24,670 bases of DNA from JAHDDY01 sp964549375 (GTDB taxonomy: Bacteria > Pseudomonadota > Alphaproteobacteria > Rhodobacterales > Rhodobacteraceae): positions 1-24,670 of the forward strand of contig CAZJWF010000045.1 of assembly GCA_964549375.1 (NCBI GenBank), written 5' to 3'. Each line of letters starts with the position of its first letter. Position 1 is the stretch's first letter. Positions 16,220 to 23,837 of this stretch are shown here, piece after piece. The notes under the pieces were generated by a model, which had not been told where the DNA came from, did not search any database, and saw nothing but the letters and a program-made list of their open reading frames with translations. Made by a program: the position numbers and the translations under genes.

Positions 16220-17206
16220 ATGGATGAAGTCTTCACCCGGCGAAAACTGATTGAACCCAAAGAGTTACGCGCATTGATGCAGCGTTCCGACGTGCATGGC
16301 ATGTTGCAGGCGGCGTCGCATTTCGGTGCGATCTTGCTGACGGGTAGTCTTCTGGCGCTTTCTTGGGGAACATGGTGGGTGGTTCCAGTGTTTGCCGTAC
16401 ACGGGATATTGCTCAACTTTCTATATGCCGGACAACATGAGCTCAGCCACAACACCCCCTTCAAGACCAAAGCTCTGAATGAGTGGGTCGGGCGGGTGAT
16501 TGGCTTTTTGATGCTGTATCCGCGTGACTTTGATCAAATCCAGCATCACGCGCACCACCAATACACGCAGAACTGGGAAAAAGACGGCGAGTTGGCCCGC
16601 GAGCCATATACGCTGACGTCCTATCTGTTGTGGTTCTTCGGGCCGACGTATTGGTATTCGCGCGTAACCCGGATCATCCGGTTTTGCCGAGGGATCGTCG
16701 TTGAACCTTATGTTCGGCCCGATCAAGAACAGATTGTTATCAAAGAGGCGCGGATTCATGCCGGGCTTTATGGCCTAATCGCGCTGATTTCCATTGGTGC
16801 GGAAAGCTGGGCCGCCGTTATCTTTTGGCTCGCGCCGCTCTTGTTGATGAAGCCAGTTCACCAGTTACAAAATACCATCGAGCATCTGGGCCTCAGCCAT
16901 GAAGATGACATCCTCAACAACACGCGCTCGACTGATACGAATGCCGTGCTGCGCTGGATGTGCTGGAACATGCAATATCACACGGCGCATCACAGCTTCC
17001 CCTCCGTGCCGTTCTGGAAACTGCGAGATTTGAACGACACGATTGAGGGCAAGATTGGTCATGAAGTACATCGAATGGGGTATATCGAATTCCAGATCGA
17101 GTTGATCAAAAGGCTGATGGGCGGCAAATCTGAGGCGGACTATCCTTATGATGAAGTGTGGATCGCGCGCGGCCCGAATGGGGTCGGCCAGATGGTCGTG
17201 GATTGA
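16220..17206 (+). CDS. membrane fatty acid desaturase/hydroxylase family protein
   Basis: 328 residues from ATG 16220 (MDEVFTRRKL), preferred because GGAGAG lies 6 bp upstream. Three histidine boxes of the non-haem diiron membrane enzymes are present: H73ELSH77, H109HAHH113 and H254TAHH258, with further conserved H222 (NTIEHLG) and H227. Hydrophobic pairs occur at about 33-68, 93-100 and 180-212. Such enzymes insert double bonds or hydroxyls into acyl chains or related lipids using O2 and electrons from ferredoxin or cytochrome b5. The substrate is not evident: acyl lipids, a carotenoid-type or other terpenoid substrate are possible. The next gene starts 8 bp after its stop, implying a common operon with a TIM-barrel isomerase and a small membrane protein. 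Confidence 0.9.
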   Translation: MDEVFTRRKLIEPKELRALMQRSDVHGMLQAASHFGAILLTGSLLALSWGTWWVVPVFAVHGILLNFLYAGQHELSHNTPFKTKALNEWVGRVIGFLMLYPRDFDQIQHHAHHQYTQNWEKDGELAREPYTLTSYLLWFFGPTYWYSRVTRIIRFCRGIVVEPYVRPDQEQIVIKEARIHAGLYGLIALISIGAESWAAVIFWLAPLLLMKPVHQLQNTIEHLGLSHEDDILNNTRSTDTNAVLRWMCWNMQYHTAHHSFPSVPFWKLRDLNDTIEGKIGHEVHRMGYIEFQIELIKRLMGGKSEADYPYDEVWIARGPNGVGQMVVD

Positions 17207-17214
17207 CCGCGCTG

Positions 17215-18051
17215 ATGGCTCCGCCGCTTAAAGTCTTTCAGTCGCTCTGGGCGATGCAGCCCTATGACGATATGGGAACGGCCTTTGATAAGGTCGCTGA
17301 GGCGGGGTTCGACGGCATGGCGATTGACCTCGGTGCCGCCGATATTGCAACCGCGATGAAAACGCAGCCTCATTTTGAGCGCACGGGCCTGACCCCGTTG
17401 ATTGTCGCTTTCCCTAAATCTGTGGCCTCGTTGCGGGATACACTCAAAATGTCGAAGGATTTCGGCGGGCCTTTCGTCGTTGTGATCGGCCAAGTCTTTC
17501 CGTTGACTGTGGAGGGGGCGATTCCGGTTATTCGCCGCTGGATGGATATGTCCGATGAAGAGGCGATGCCAATCCAGTTCGAGACGCACCGAAACTGCAT
17601 AACCAACGACCTGTTCTTTACGTTGAACCTGCTCGATTCAATCCCGGATATGCCGCTCTGCGCTGATCTCTCGCACTACGTTGTGGACCGAGAGTTTTGG
17701 TATCCGCTTTCCGACTTTGATCAGGGTTTAATTACCCGTTGTCTGGAGCGAGCCAGCAGTTTTCAAGGCCGTGTGGCGAGCAGGCAGCAAATTCAACTAC
17801 CGCTGAATTTTCCTCAACATGCAAAATGGGTGCGGTTGTTTGAGGGGTGGTGGGAGCAGGGCTTTCGCGCGTGGCGGCGCAAAAATCCGGGTGAAGCGCC
17901 GGTCTTCTTATGCGAACTCGGTCCACCCGAATACGCAATGACCGGGGCCGATGGCAACGAACTGTCCGACCGCTGGGCCGAGGCGCTGCAACTGCGCGAT
18001 ACGGCGCGGAGCATCTGGGACCGCGTCTGCGCGGAGGAGGCGAGAGTATGA
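17215..18051 (+). CDS. sugar phosphate isomerase/epimerase-like TIM-barrel protein
   Basis: 278 residues from ATG 17215 (MAPPLKVFQSLWAM); it begins 8 bp after the desaturase stop, so it is probably translationally coupled. It fits the AP-endonuclease-2/xylose-isomerase-like TIM barrel, with probable divalent-metal ligands E123 (FETHR), D151 and H154 (ADLSHY) and E234 (FLCELGPP). Related proteins are isomerases, epimerases or dehydratases acting on sugars, inositols and similar polyols. What is odd is the neighbourhood: a desaturase before it and a three-helix membrane protein overlapping its stop by 4 bp, not sugar-transport genes. The role in the pathway is unknown. Confidence 0.87.
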   Translation: MAPPLKVFQSLWAMQPYDDMGTAFDKVAEAGFDGMAIDLGAADIATAMKTQPHFERTGLTPLIVAFPKSVASLRDTLKMSKDFGGPFVVVIGQVFPLTVEGAIPVIRRWMDMSDEEAMPIQFETHRNCITNDLFFTLNLLDSIPDMPLCADLSHYVVDREFWYPLSDFDQGLITRCLERASSFQGRVASRQQIQLPLNFPQHAKWVRLFEGWWEQGFRAWRRKNPGEAPVFLCELGPPEYAMTGADGNELSDRWAEALQLRDTARSIWDRVCAEEARV

Positions 18052-18452
18052 CGGCCCAAGATGCCGTGAATGCTGGGCTGCGATTCAATGACCTCAACCT
18101 CCGGAATATCTACGCCTTTATCCTGTTGTCGTTGGTGTTCGGTGGGATGACGGTTTTGTCAGGCGATATTCACGAAACCGAAGCCTATGCCGATATGCGT
18201 AAGGTAATGGCCATCGGATATTTGCTGCTCTCAGTACCGCTGTTATTGTTGTCGCTCCATTTTACCGCCCGCGCCAATGCCGCGTTTTCGCTTGCGGGAA
18301 AGTTGGCGGCGGATGTTCCGGCGATTGACAGCCCAACCAAAGGAATATTCCGAGGAACGAACCTGCTTTGGGTGCTGTTCCTGATGGTGGCGATCATGAT
18401 TGCCGTCTCGTATATCGTGTTGATTTATGCCGTCGATAAAGGACTGTTTTGA
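18048..18452 (+). CDS. small three-helix membrane protein, function unknown
   Basis: 134 residues from ATG 18048, which overlaps the TIM-barrel stop by 4 bp; GGAGGAGG (18033-18040) lies 7 bp upstream, a strong ribosome site. Transmembrane helices are at about 20-37, 53-71 and 106-128, with a short loop DIHETEAYADM between the first two. I see no catalytic motif or known family. The tight overlap with the isomerase and the desaturase before it suggests that it is a membrane partner of that pair, for example an anchor or transporter-like subunit (inference). Confidence 0.8.
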   Translation: MTAQDAVNAGLRFNDLNLRNIYAFILLSLVFGGMTVLSGDIHETEAYADMRKVMAIGYLLLSVPLLLLSLHFTARANAAFSLAGKLAADVPAIDSPTKGIFRGTNLLWVLFLMVAIMIAVSYIVLIYAVDKGLF

Positions 18453-18471
18453 CCTAAACGTCATATCGGAC

Positions 18472-18498
18472 TTGCACCTGCCGTGGACTGCCCTAAGA
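18472..18498 (+). promoter_or_regulatory. weak candidate promoter before the HIBCH gene
   Basis: CTTGCA (18472-18477) and CCCTAAG (18492-18498), 14 bp apart, resemble the CTTG...CCCTA pattern of RpoH-type promoters more than sigma-70. It would place the start of transcription almost at the ATG (18507). The match is partial and this is a low-confidence call. Confidence 0.2.
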
Positions 18499-18506
18499 CT
18501 TTATGC

Positions 18507-19592
18507 ATGAGTGAAGAAATCCTATTTGAAGTCGCCAACGGTTGGGGCGAGATCACGCTGAACAGGCCAGAGCAGCTCAATGCGCTGACGCTGGATATGG
18601 TACAGGCGATGGGTCGGCAGCTTTCCGCTTGGCGTTCCGATGAGTCGGTGAAGGCGGTCTTGATCAAGGCTGTGCCGGGGCGCGCGTTTTGTGCAGGCGG
18701 CGACATCCGCTACCTCTATGAAAAGCGCAAAGCCGATGACGTCGAGGCGTGTATGCAGTTTTTCGGGGCGGAGTACCTCAATAACTGGCGCGTTGCAGAG
18801 TTCCCAAAACCTTTCGTAGCCCTCATCGACGGGGCCGTTATGGGCGGCGGTGTCGGCATTTCGATGCACGGCGATTTTCGGGTTGCGACCGAGAATGCGC
18901 TATTCGCCATGCCTGAATGCGGCATCGGCCTTTATCCCGATGTTGGGGCGACGTATATGCTTCCGCATCTGGAGGGCGCGATTGGCATGTGGTTGGCCCT
19001 GACTGGGACGCGGTTGGCGGCGGCGGATATGGTGCGCCTTGGCCTTGCCACGCATACGGTGCAAGCCGCCGGTGTCGGCGAGCTGGTGACAGAACTCGAA
19101 AACATCGAGTGGGGCGAGGATAACTACGCTCTGGTCAAACGTGCTCTCGATATGTGGCATGTGACCCCTCCCGGAGAGACCCCGGCACTTGATCACCTGA
19201 CCAACATCAATGAAGCTTTCGCTCTCGACAGCAGCGACGAGGTATTGAGCGCGCTCGATACCATGCGCGACGACTCTTGGGCTGCTGGGCAAAGGGCCGC
19301 GATCGAACGCGCCTGTCCACTGAGTATCCGTGCCACGCATCGCGCCATGAAGCTGGGCGAAAAGATGGATATGACAGAGGCGCTTCAGATGGAATACGCC
19401 CTAACGCGGCGGTTCGTGGAAGACGCAATCTTCGTCGAAGGTGTGCGGGCGCAGATTATCGACAAGGATCGGAATCCCGTCTGGCCTCATGCCTCGATCA
19501 GGGATGTTTCGCGCGGCGATGTCGATGCGATGTTCCGCGCGGCACCGGACCCAATTCACCTGACATGGGATGACCCGGTGGAGGGCGCATGA
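18507..19592 (+). CDS. 3-hydroxyisobutyryl-CoA hydrolase (ECH_2 family)
   Basis: 361 residues from ATG 18507 (MSEEILFEVANG), the usual length for HIBCH, longer than ordinary crotonases. FCAGGDIR (61-68) forms the oxyanion region, VMGGGVGISMHGDFRVATE follows, and the acid residues E137 (AMPECG) and D145 (LYPDVG) match the hydrolase catalytic pair. It hydrolyses 3-hydroxyisobutyryl-CoA to the free acid in valine breakdown. It overlaps the following crotonase by 4 bp; the next valine gene (3-hydroxyisobutyrate dehydrogenase) is absent from the window. There is no clear ribosome site. Some ECH_2 proteins are ordinary hydratases, so the substrate is inferred. Confidence 0.88.
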   Translation: MSEEILFEVANGWGEITLNRPEQLNALTLDMVQAMGRQLSAWRSDESVKAVLIKAVPGRAFCAGGDIRYLYEKRKADDVEACMQFFGAEYLNNWRVAEFPKPFVALIDGAVMGGGVGISMHGDFRVATENALFAMPECGIGLYPDVGATYMLPHLEGAIGMWLALTGTRLAAADMVRLGLATHTVQAAGVGELVTELENIEWGEDNYALVKRALDMWHVTPPGETPALDHLTNINEAFALDSSDEVLSALDTMRDDSWAAGQRAAIERACPLSIRATHRAMKLGEKMDMTEALQMEYALTRRFVEDAIFVEGVRAQIIDKDRNPVWPHASIRDVSRGDVDAMFRAAPDPIHLTWDDPVEGA

Positions 19593-20368
19593 CAAAACCT
19601 CATCTGCTGCGACAGGATGATGATGGCGTCGTCACATTGACGCTGAACAGGCCGGATCAGTTCAATCCGCTGTCCGAAGACATGCTCAGCGCGCTCGAAA
19701 CAGAGTTGGCACAGATTGCTGGCGATGCCAGTGCCCGCTGTTTGGTGATTGCCGCTGAGGGGCGGGCGTTTTGTGCCGGTCATGACCTGAAGGAAATGCG
19801 CCAAACGCCGGAGCTGGACTATTACCAGACTCTCTTCGCGCGGTGCTCGACATTTATGCAAAGCCTTGTGAACTTGCCGGTTCCGGTCATTGCCAAAGTG
19901 CAAGGTCTGGCCACGGCGGCGGGGTGCCAGTTGGTCGCGACTTGCGATATGGCGGTGGCGGTTGATACAGCGAAATTCGGGGTGTCGGGTGTCAATCTTG
20001 GCCTGTTTTGCTCAACACCTTCAGTGGCACTCAGCCGGGTGGTCAGCCGCAAGCGTGCGTTTGAGATGTTGGCCACGGGCGAGTTTATCAGTGCGAAGAC
20101 CGCCGAAGATTGGGGCCTGATCAATCGTGCCGTTCCCGCAGATATGCTGGACGCAGAAGTGGCGCGCATCACCGATAACCTGCGCGGAAAAAGCCCTGTG
20201 CCGCTAAAAATGGGTAAAGCGTTATTCCACCGCCAACTTGGTCTCGATCTCGCGAGCGCTTATGCCGATGCCGGAGAGACGATGGCGCAGAACATGATGA
20301 CTCACGATGCCGTTGAAGGCATCGACGCTTTCATCCAAAAACGTGACCCGGAGTGGCGCGGCGATTAG
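19589..20368 (+). CDS. enoyl-CoA hydratase/isomerase family protein, ECHDC3-like, lacking catalytic glutamates
   Basis: 259 residues; its ATG overlaps the HIBCH stop by 4 bp. It has the crotonase fold with the CoA/oxyanion motif FCAGHDLKEM (61-70) and ATAAGCQLVATCD. At the two positions that hold the catalytic glutamates of classic enoyl-CoA hydratase it has Q114 and G134 (FGVSGVNLGLFCSTP). This GVNLGLFCSTP signature is the one seen in the ECHDC3 group, whose reaction is not settled. It may act as an isomerase, a thioesterase-like or a decarboxylase-like enzyme, or a CoA-ester binder. Pairing with HIBCH puts it in branched-chain acyl-CoA metabolism. Confidence 0.9.
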   Translation: MTKPHLLRQDDDGVVTLTLNRPDQFNPLSEDMLSALETELAQIAGDASARCLVIAAEGRAFCAGHDLKEMRQTPELDYYQTLFARCSTFMQSLVNLPVPVIAKVQGLATAAGCQLVATCDMAVAVDTAKFGVSGVNLGLFCSTPSVALSRVVSRKRAFEMLATGEFISAKTAEDWGLINRAVPADMLDAEVARITDNLRGKSPVPLKMGKALFHRQLGLDLASAYADAGETMAQNMMTHDAVEGIDAFIQKRDPEWRGD

Positions 20369-20407
20369 AGCCTGAGAGCCATTCCCTTATCGAAAGGCAC
20401 GCGGTTC

Positions 20408-20944
20408 ATGAACGAACTCAAAGCCCTGATCCCGGCATGGGAGAACGGCGTCCTCAAACCCGTTGAAAAGCTAGAGGTCCATAAACGCGGTCTGCGGCAT
20501 AAGGCAATCTCGGTTTTCGTCATGTGTGATGGGAAATTGTTGATCCAGCGCCGTGCGACGGGAAAGTATCATACACCAGGGCTGTGGGCGAATACCTGCT
20601 GCACGCATCCGCATTGGCAGGAAGACGCCCCAACATGCGCTGCGCGCCGCTTGACCGAAGAACTCGGCTTTACGGTCCCCCTCGAACATCGGGATCAGAT
20701 CGAATATCGCGCAGATGTCTTTATGGGGCTGATCGAACATGAGGTCGTCGATATCTTTATCGCCAACCTTGATGACATGCCCACGGTCGTCCCGAACCCT
20801 GAAGAGGTGATGGAGGTCGCGTGGGTGACGCTCGACGAACTCAATGCCCAAGTCACAGCACATCCCGAGCGCTTTACGCCGTGGGTCAAGATTTACCTCG
20901 ACATGCACAGCGAGCAGATTTTCGGGAACCGTATTCCGGCATAA
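20408..20944 (+). CDS. idi: isopentenyl-diphosphate delta-isomerase, type 1
   Basis: 178 residues, close to the usual 180 of bacterial type 1 Idi. The Nudix-like core is clear: metal ligands H25 and H31 (VHKRGLRHKAISV), catalytic C65 in NTCCTHP with H67, the Nudix-like helix CAARRLTEELGF, catalytic-pair E110/E112 (LIEHEVVD) and the closing EEVMEVAWV. It interconverts IPP and DMAPP in isoprenoid biosynthesis in the cytoplasm. AAGGCAC stands upstream of the ATG and the gene begins 39 bp after the crotonase gene, at the end of the + strand cluster. No other isoprenoid gene is present here, so it may be transcribed with the others or independently. Confidence 0.95.
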   Translation: MNELKALIPAWENGVLKPVEKLEVHKRGLRHKAISVFVMCDGKLLIQRRATGKYHTPGLWANTCCTHPHWQEDAPTCAARRLTEELGFTVPLEHRDQIEYRADVFMGLIEHEVVDIFIANLDDMPTVVPNPEEVMEVAWVTLDELNAQVTAHPERFTPWVKIYLDMHSEQIFGNRIPA

Positions 20945-20975
20945 GTCGCCACGGGGTGGGATAAGCTTGCGGGAA

Positions 20976-21068
20976 CCGACGAGAAGGTGCTTGAGAGTAC
21001 CGTCGGCGGCGGGCGCGAGACAAAGCCGCCTTGTCGCTCCATCTCCAGCAAGATTGCCCGCGCCCGCC
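20976..21068. repeat. nested inverted repeats, candidate structured RNA or terminator region
   Basis: Three perfect stems occur in 93 bp: CCGACG (20976-20981) with CGTCGG (21001-21006); GGCGGGCGCG (21008-21017) with CGCGCCCGCC (21059-21068); and inside the latter GACAA (21019-21023) with TTGTC (21031-21035). The order is a hairpin followed by a long stem enclosing a smaller hairpin. There is no U-run, so it is not a plain intrinsic terminator of idi. It could be a small RNA, a Rho-dependent element or an mRNA 3' end structure on either strand. Confidence 0.45.
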
Positions 21069-21677
21069 TCGAAGACCAAAAATTATGACGTTTTTCGCGG
21101 GAATCAGCACTTTTAGGTTGCAGTTTTTATCTGCTTATGCTATTGAAAATTATCACTTTATTTTAGGAGAAAGGAGGCGGCCCTTGGGGGAACGCGTATA
21201 ATACTCTTATGCCTTGAGCTAGGCATCGTTTGGCTCGTATATTTTGCCTACGGAATTTTATCATCCCACGAAATGCCGGTCTGGATGACCACGACATTGG
21301 TTATTCTCGTTGATCGAACTGTCTCCTCCATCGCAGCATTCGCTGAGACGCAACGACAAGGCAGCACTCCGTTTGCTCCGCTGATGCGTTTATTTAGACG
21401 GTTGCTGGTGTGCCGGGTCATGGGTGGTGAGCCTACGGACCGTTTTCGACGCCATGCGCCGGGCCCGGCTGTTGTTGTTGCGTAACGGCTGCGGAACTGT
21501 AGATCATTCAGATCCGGAGCGGGTACAAAACGACCTGGTTCCTTCAACGGCTTGAACATGATTGAGGCTGCAAGTTCGGTGTGAGGCGTTCATCTATCTT
21601 TCGTCCTATTCAATTGCGCTGCTCTCGGCATTTTTGGCGCTTGTTGAAGTGGCGGAACCCGACCTGCAATCGTACCT

Positions 21678-21706
21678 TTGACCGAAAACATTCTCGTCCG
21701 TAAGCT
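21678..21706 (+). promoter_or_regulatory. candidate promoter of the small secreted protein gene
   Basis: TTGACC (21678-21683), a 17-bp spacer and TAAGCT (21701-21706) give a good spacing and a predicted leader of about 40 nt before the ATG at 21753. Confidence 0.4.
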
Positions 21707-21752
21707 ATGATCAATCTGACCTTCAAGAGTGTGTTGTGGGGAGAACGTTGAA

Positions 21753-22127
21753 ATGAAGACGTTGATATTGCTTGGTATCTACGCAGCCTTTTCTCTCGGA
21801 GCGGCGGAAACAAGGGCCGCAGACGACTCTTCGGTTGCCAACCCCACACCAAAAACAATTGCTTGCGCTCAGGAACGCGGCGAGGCGCTTGGTCAATGTA
21901 CCTACCGCATCAAGCGAGACCAGAATGGGAAAGTCACGGTGAAGGTGGCCTTCGCGAATGGCTTTAAGCGAGGGCTATTCTTCAAAGATGGTAAGTTCCT
22001 GAAGGCCAGCGTAACGATGTCCGGTGTCGGCACTAATGCTGATTGGAGCTTCAAGGATGGTACGCACATGATCCATGTTGACGGTCAACGCTATGAAGTG
22101 CCCGACATCCTGATTGCAGACAATTGA
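21753..22127 (+). CDS. small secreted protein, function unknown
   Basis: 124 residues from ATG 21753 (MKTLILLGIYAAFSLGAAETRA). The first 22 residues are a signal peptide. The mature protein of about 100 residues has C38 and C49, which may form a disulfide, and then alternating polar beta strands (VTVKVAFANGFKRGLFFKDG, FLKASVTMSG, THMIHVDGQRYEVPDILI). I recognise no family, but the pattern suggests a small beta-sandwich periplasmic protein. GGGGAG lies about 12 bp upstream, longer than usual. It is a single gene, convergent with the sugar dehydrogenase and separated from it by a terminator hairpin. Confidence 0.78.
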   Translation: MKTLILLGIYAAFSLGAAETRAADDSSVANPTPKTIACAQERGEALGQCTYRIKRDQNGKVTVKVAFANGFKRGLFFKDGKFLKASVTMSGVGTNADWSFKDGTHMIHVDGQRYEVPDILIADN

Positions 22128-22187
22128 TTTCGGGTATTCTAGCGGTGTGATGCGTTGAGGCTCGAGCGTGGATACTGATGGAAAACA

Positions 22188-22211
22188 CCCGCGCTACTTG
22201 CATAGCGCGGG
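22188..22211. terminator. bidirectional intrinsic terminator hairpin
   Basis: CCCGCGCTA and TAGCGCGGG make a perfect 9-bp stem with a 6-nt loop between the convergent genes ending at 22127 and 22228. On the minus strand the hairpin is followed by TGTTTTCC, a short U-rich tail, so it should terminate the sugar dehydrogenase transcript; in the + direction the tail is weaker. Confidence 0.75.
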
Positions 22212-22227
22212 AGCCTATTTCAGAAAG

Positions 22228-23541
22228 CTACTTGGCGCTTTCTGCGGTCACTTTGTAGATTTCGCCCGCATCGACAGCAACGTAAAGCGCATTATCTGGC
22301 CCCATAGCGAGACCACGAAATCTCGCAGAGAACCCGAGGGGCATCTGCGTAATTCCGTTGATGCCCAAGCCGTCAGGCGTCACGCTGATCATGTCAATTC
22401 TTGAACCTTCCGGCGTGTCACCAAAAGCGATACCCATGATGCCGACTGCCAAGCGGCCTTCGTAGATTCCCCAGTTCTTACCCTTGATGAAGGCGGCGGA
22501 ACCGGTACCTTGAGAAAACCCGTTGTTGTTCCATGCGGCAGGCATCAGATCCTCGAAGCGCGTATCGCTCATCGGCGTATATGCAGCACGGACCGCCGGG
22601 TCGACTGCATCCATCTGATTTGGCTCGTAACCACAGTACTTATCCGGACACGCACCTCTGCCACCAGTGTTTTCCGCAGGATCCCACCCAGCATTACCAC
22701 CGTTCACAAGAGCCGTGATTTCGTCGTTGTGCCACGGGCCATGTTCTGCCGTGAAGGCTCTCCCGTCGCTTGGGCGGAAATCGATTCCTTGAACGTTTCT
22801 GTGCCCGTAAGTGTAGATGCGCTTGTCAAAGCCTTCGGGGGGATTGTTGTCCGGGTGAGCATTCCCCTCGGTATCAATCCTGAGAACTTTACCGCATAGG
22901 AGTGATCCATCCTGCGGGCAAATCCCTCTGTGACGATCACCGCCCGCTACCCAGAGATAGCCGCCGGGTCCGATGCGAATTCTACCGCCATTGTGCGCGC
23001 CCGGTCCCCCAAAGGGCTGATCGGAATCGAACGGCTTATATTGAATATCTTTGACGATATCAGTTCGATCAGAAACGCTTTTGAGGTCGTCGCTGACCGT
23101 GAACTTCATCACGATATTGCCGTCGCACTTTTCGAAATTGGTCTTGCAACCGTCACCGTGATACTTGGACGAAGTTGAGTAGACGAAAAGGTTACGGTTT
23201 TTCTCAAAATTCCTGTCGGCCACCACACCAAGCATACCCGCTTGCCCGTCACAGAAAAGGTCGCTTCCGCTGTCAGCGTAGCCCTCGGATTCCTTCATTC
23301 CATACAGCGCATTAACGGTTCCGTCTTCGGTTCTTACGGAAAGACCTTCACATTTTTCCGTGTAAAACATCGTGCCGTCCGGCAAGAAAGCCATGTCCCA
23401 AGGCGCATCCAGTCCTTCCAAGACGACTGATGACTTGATTTTGGGAACGTTCATGGCTCCTTCGTGTCCGTCTGCCGATGCGACGGATGCCGTTGTCATC
23501 ACGGCCAGAGCCGCGACAGCCGATAAAAGCTGCTTAGTCAT
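22228..23541 (-). CDS. secreted PQQ-dependent sugar dehydrogenase
   Basis: 437 residues. ATG 23541 has GGGAGG 6 bp upstream and a signal peptide (cleavage near SVASA-DGHE). The rest is a six-bladed beta-propeller of the soluble glucose/sorbosone dehydrogenase family: LDAPWDMAFLPDG opens blade one, H183 (PGAHNGGRIRIG) is the catalytic-base position, and YGHRNVQGIDF, AEHGPWHNDEI and RFRGLAMGPDNALYVA mark later blades. The enzyme oxidises an aldose or similar sugar in the periplasm with PQQ as cofactor and passes electrons to the respiratory chain. At least eight cysteines in the mature protein suggest several disulfides. No PQQ biosynthesis genes are nearby, so PQQ must come from elsewhere in the genome or the environment. 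Confidence 0.9.
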   Translation of the reverse strand: MTKQLLSAVAALAVMTTASVASADGHEGAMNVPKIKSSVVLEGLDAPWDMAFLPDGTMFYTEKCEGLSVRTEDGTVNALYGMKESEGYADSGSDLFCDGQAGMLGVVADRNFEKNRNLFVYSTSSKYHGDGCKTNFEKCDGNIVMKFTVSDDLKSVSDRTDIVKDIQYKPFDSDQPFGGPGAHNGGRIRIGPGGYLWVAGGDRHRGICPQDGSLLCGKVLRIDTEGNAHPDNNPPEGFDKRIYTYGHRNVQGIDFRPSDGRAFTAEHGPWHNDEITALVNGGNAGWDPAENTGGRGACPDKYCGYEPNQMDAVDPAVRAAYTPMSDTRFEDLMPAAWNNNGFSQGTGSAAFIKGKNWGIYEGRLAVGIMGIAFGDTPEGSRIDMISVTPDGLGINGITQMPLGFSARFRGLAMGPDNALYVAVDAGEIYKVTAESAK

Positions 23542-23837
23542 AGTATCCTCCCATTCGTCGTTATTTTGAGTTTATGAGTGGACAATGCTCTGACGAATAC
23601 AACTTAGGCGTCAAGGGAAAGATCGCTTAGTTCGCGAAAGTTGGGCTATCACTCACGAGAGTTTGCTGAAATTCTTCATTTTTCAGTCAGAGATCACAAA
23701 TCACATCAACAATCAGCACCACCTGATCAGGCTTATCTCAATGCGCTGACGCCAATCCCGGCGGCAGCATAACAAAGGCGGACATCCACTTACGAAAGCA
23801 CCACATTCTGTTCAAACGAACCGAGCCGCCTCTTCCT
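23542..23837. other. 296-bp intergenic region upstream of the sugar dehydrogenase
   Basis: No gene is seen. It contains a perfect 10-bp palindrome CCTGATCAGG (23722-23731) and a CTTGAC hexamer read on the minus strand (around 23632), which could serve as a -35 element for the dehydrogenase but has no clear -10 partner. Confidence 0.4.

Larger units (their letters stand above)
20945..21752. other. 808-bp gene-poor intergenic region
   Basis: No convincing gene. It starts with nested inverted repeats (20976-21068), then an AT-rich stretch (about 21105-21170) with GAGAAAGGAGG, which resembles a ribosome site but leads to no ORF, then 21250-21600 with mixed composition, and ends with a candidate promoter for the gene at 21753. 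ORFs of 70 codons (21273-21485 +) and 103 codons (21248-21559 -) overlap each other antisense and show no domain; they could be fragments of a decayed gene. Confidence 0.55.

Noticed and set aside
20471..21079. 202-codon minus-strand ORF over idi
   Set aside because: Runs antisense through idi; no domain and no conserved feature in the part outside idi.
21085..21201. 38-codon + strand ORF in the gene-poor gap
   Set aside because: No ribosome site and no recognisable feature.
21248..21559. 103-codon minus-strand and 70-codon + strand ORFs overlapping each other, considered as an IS remnant
   Set aside because: No transposase motif, no terminal inverted repeats or target duplications seen; noted only as a possible decayed gene.
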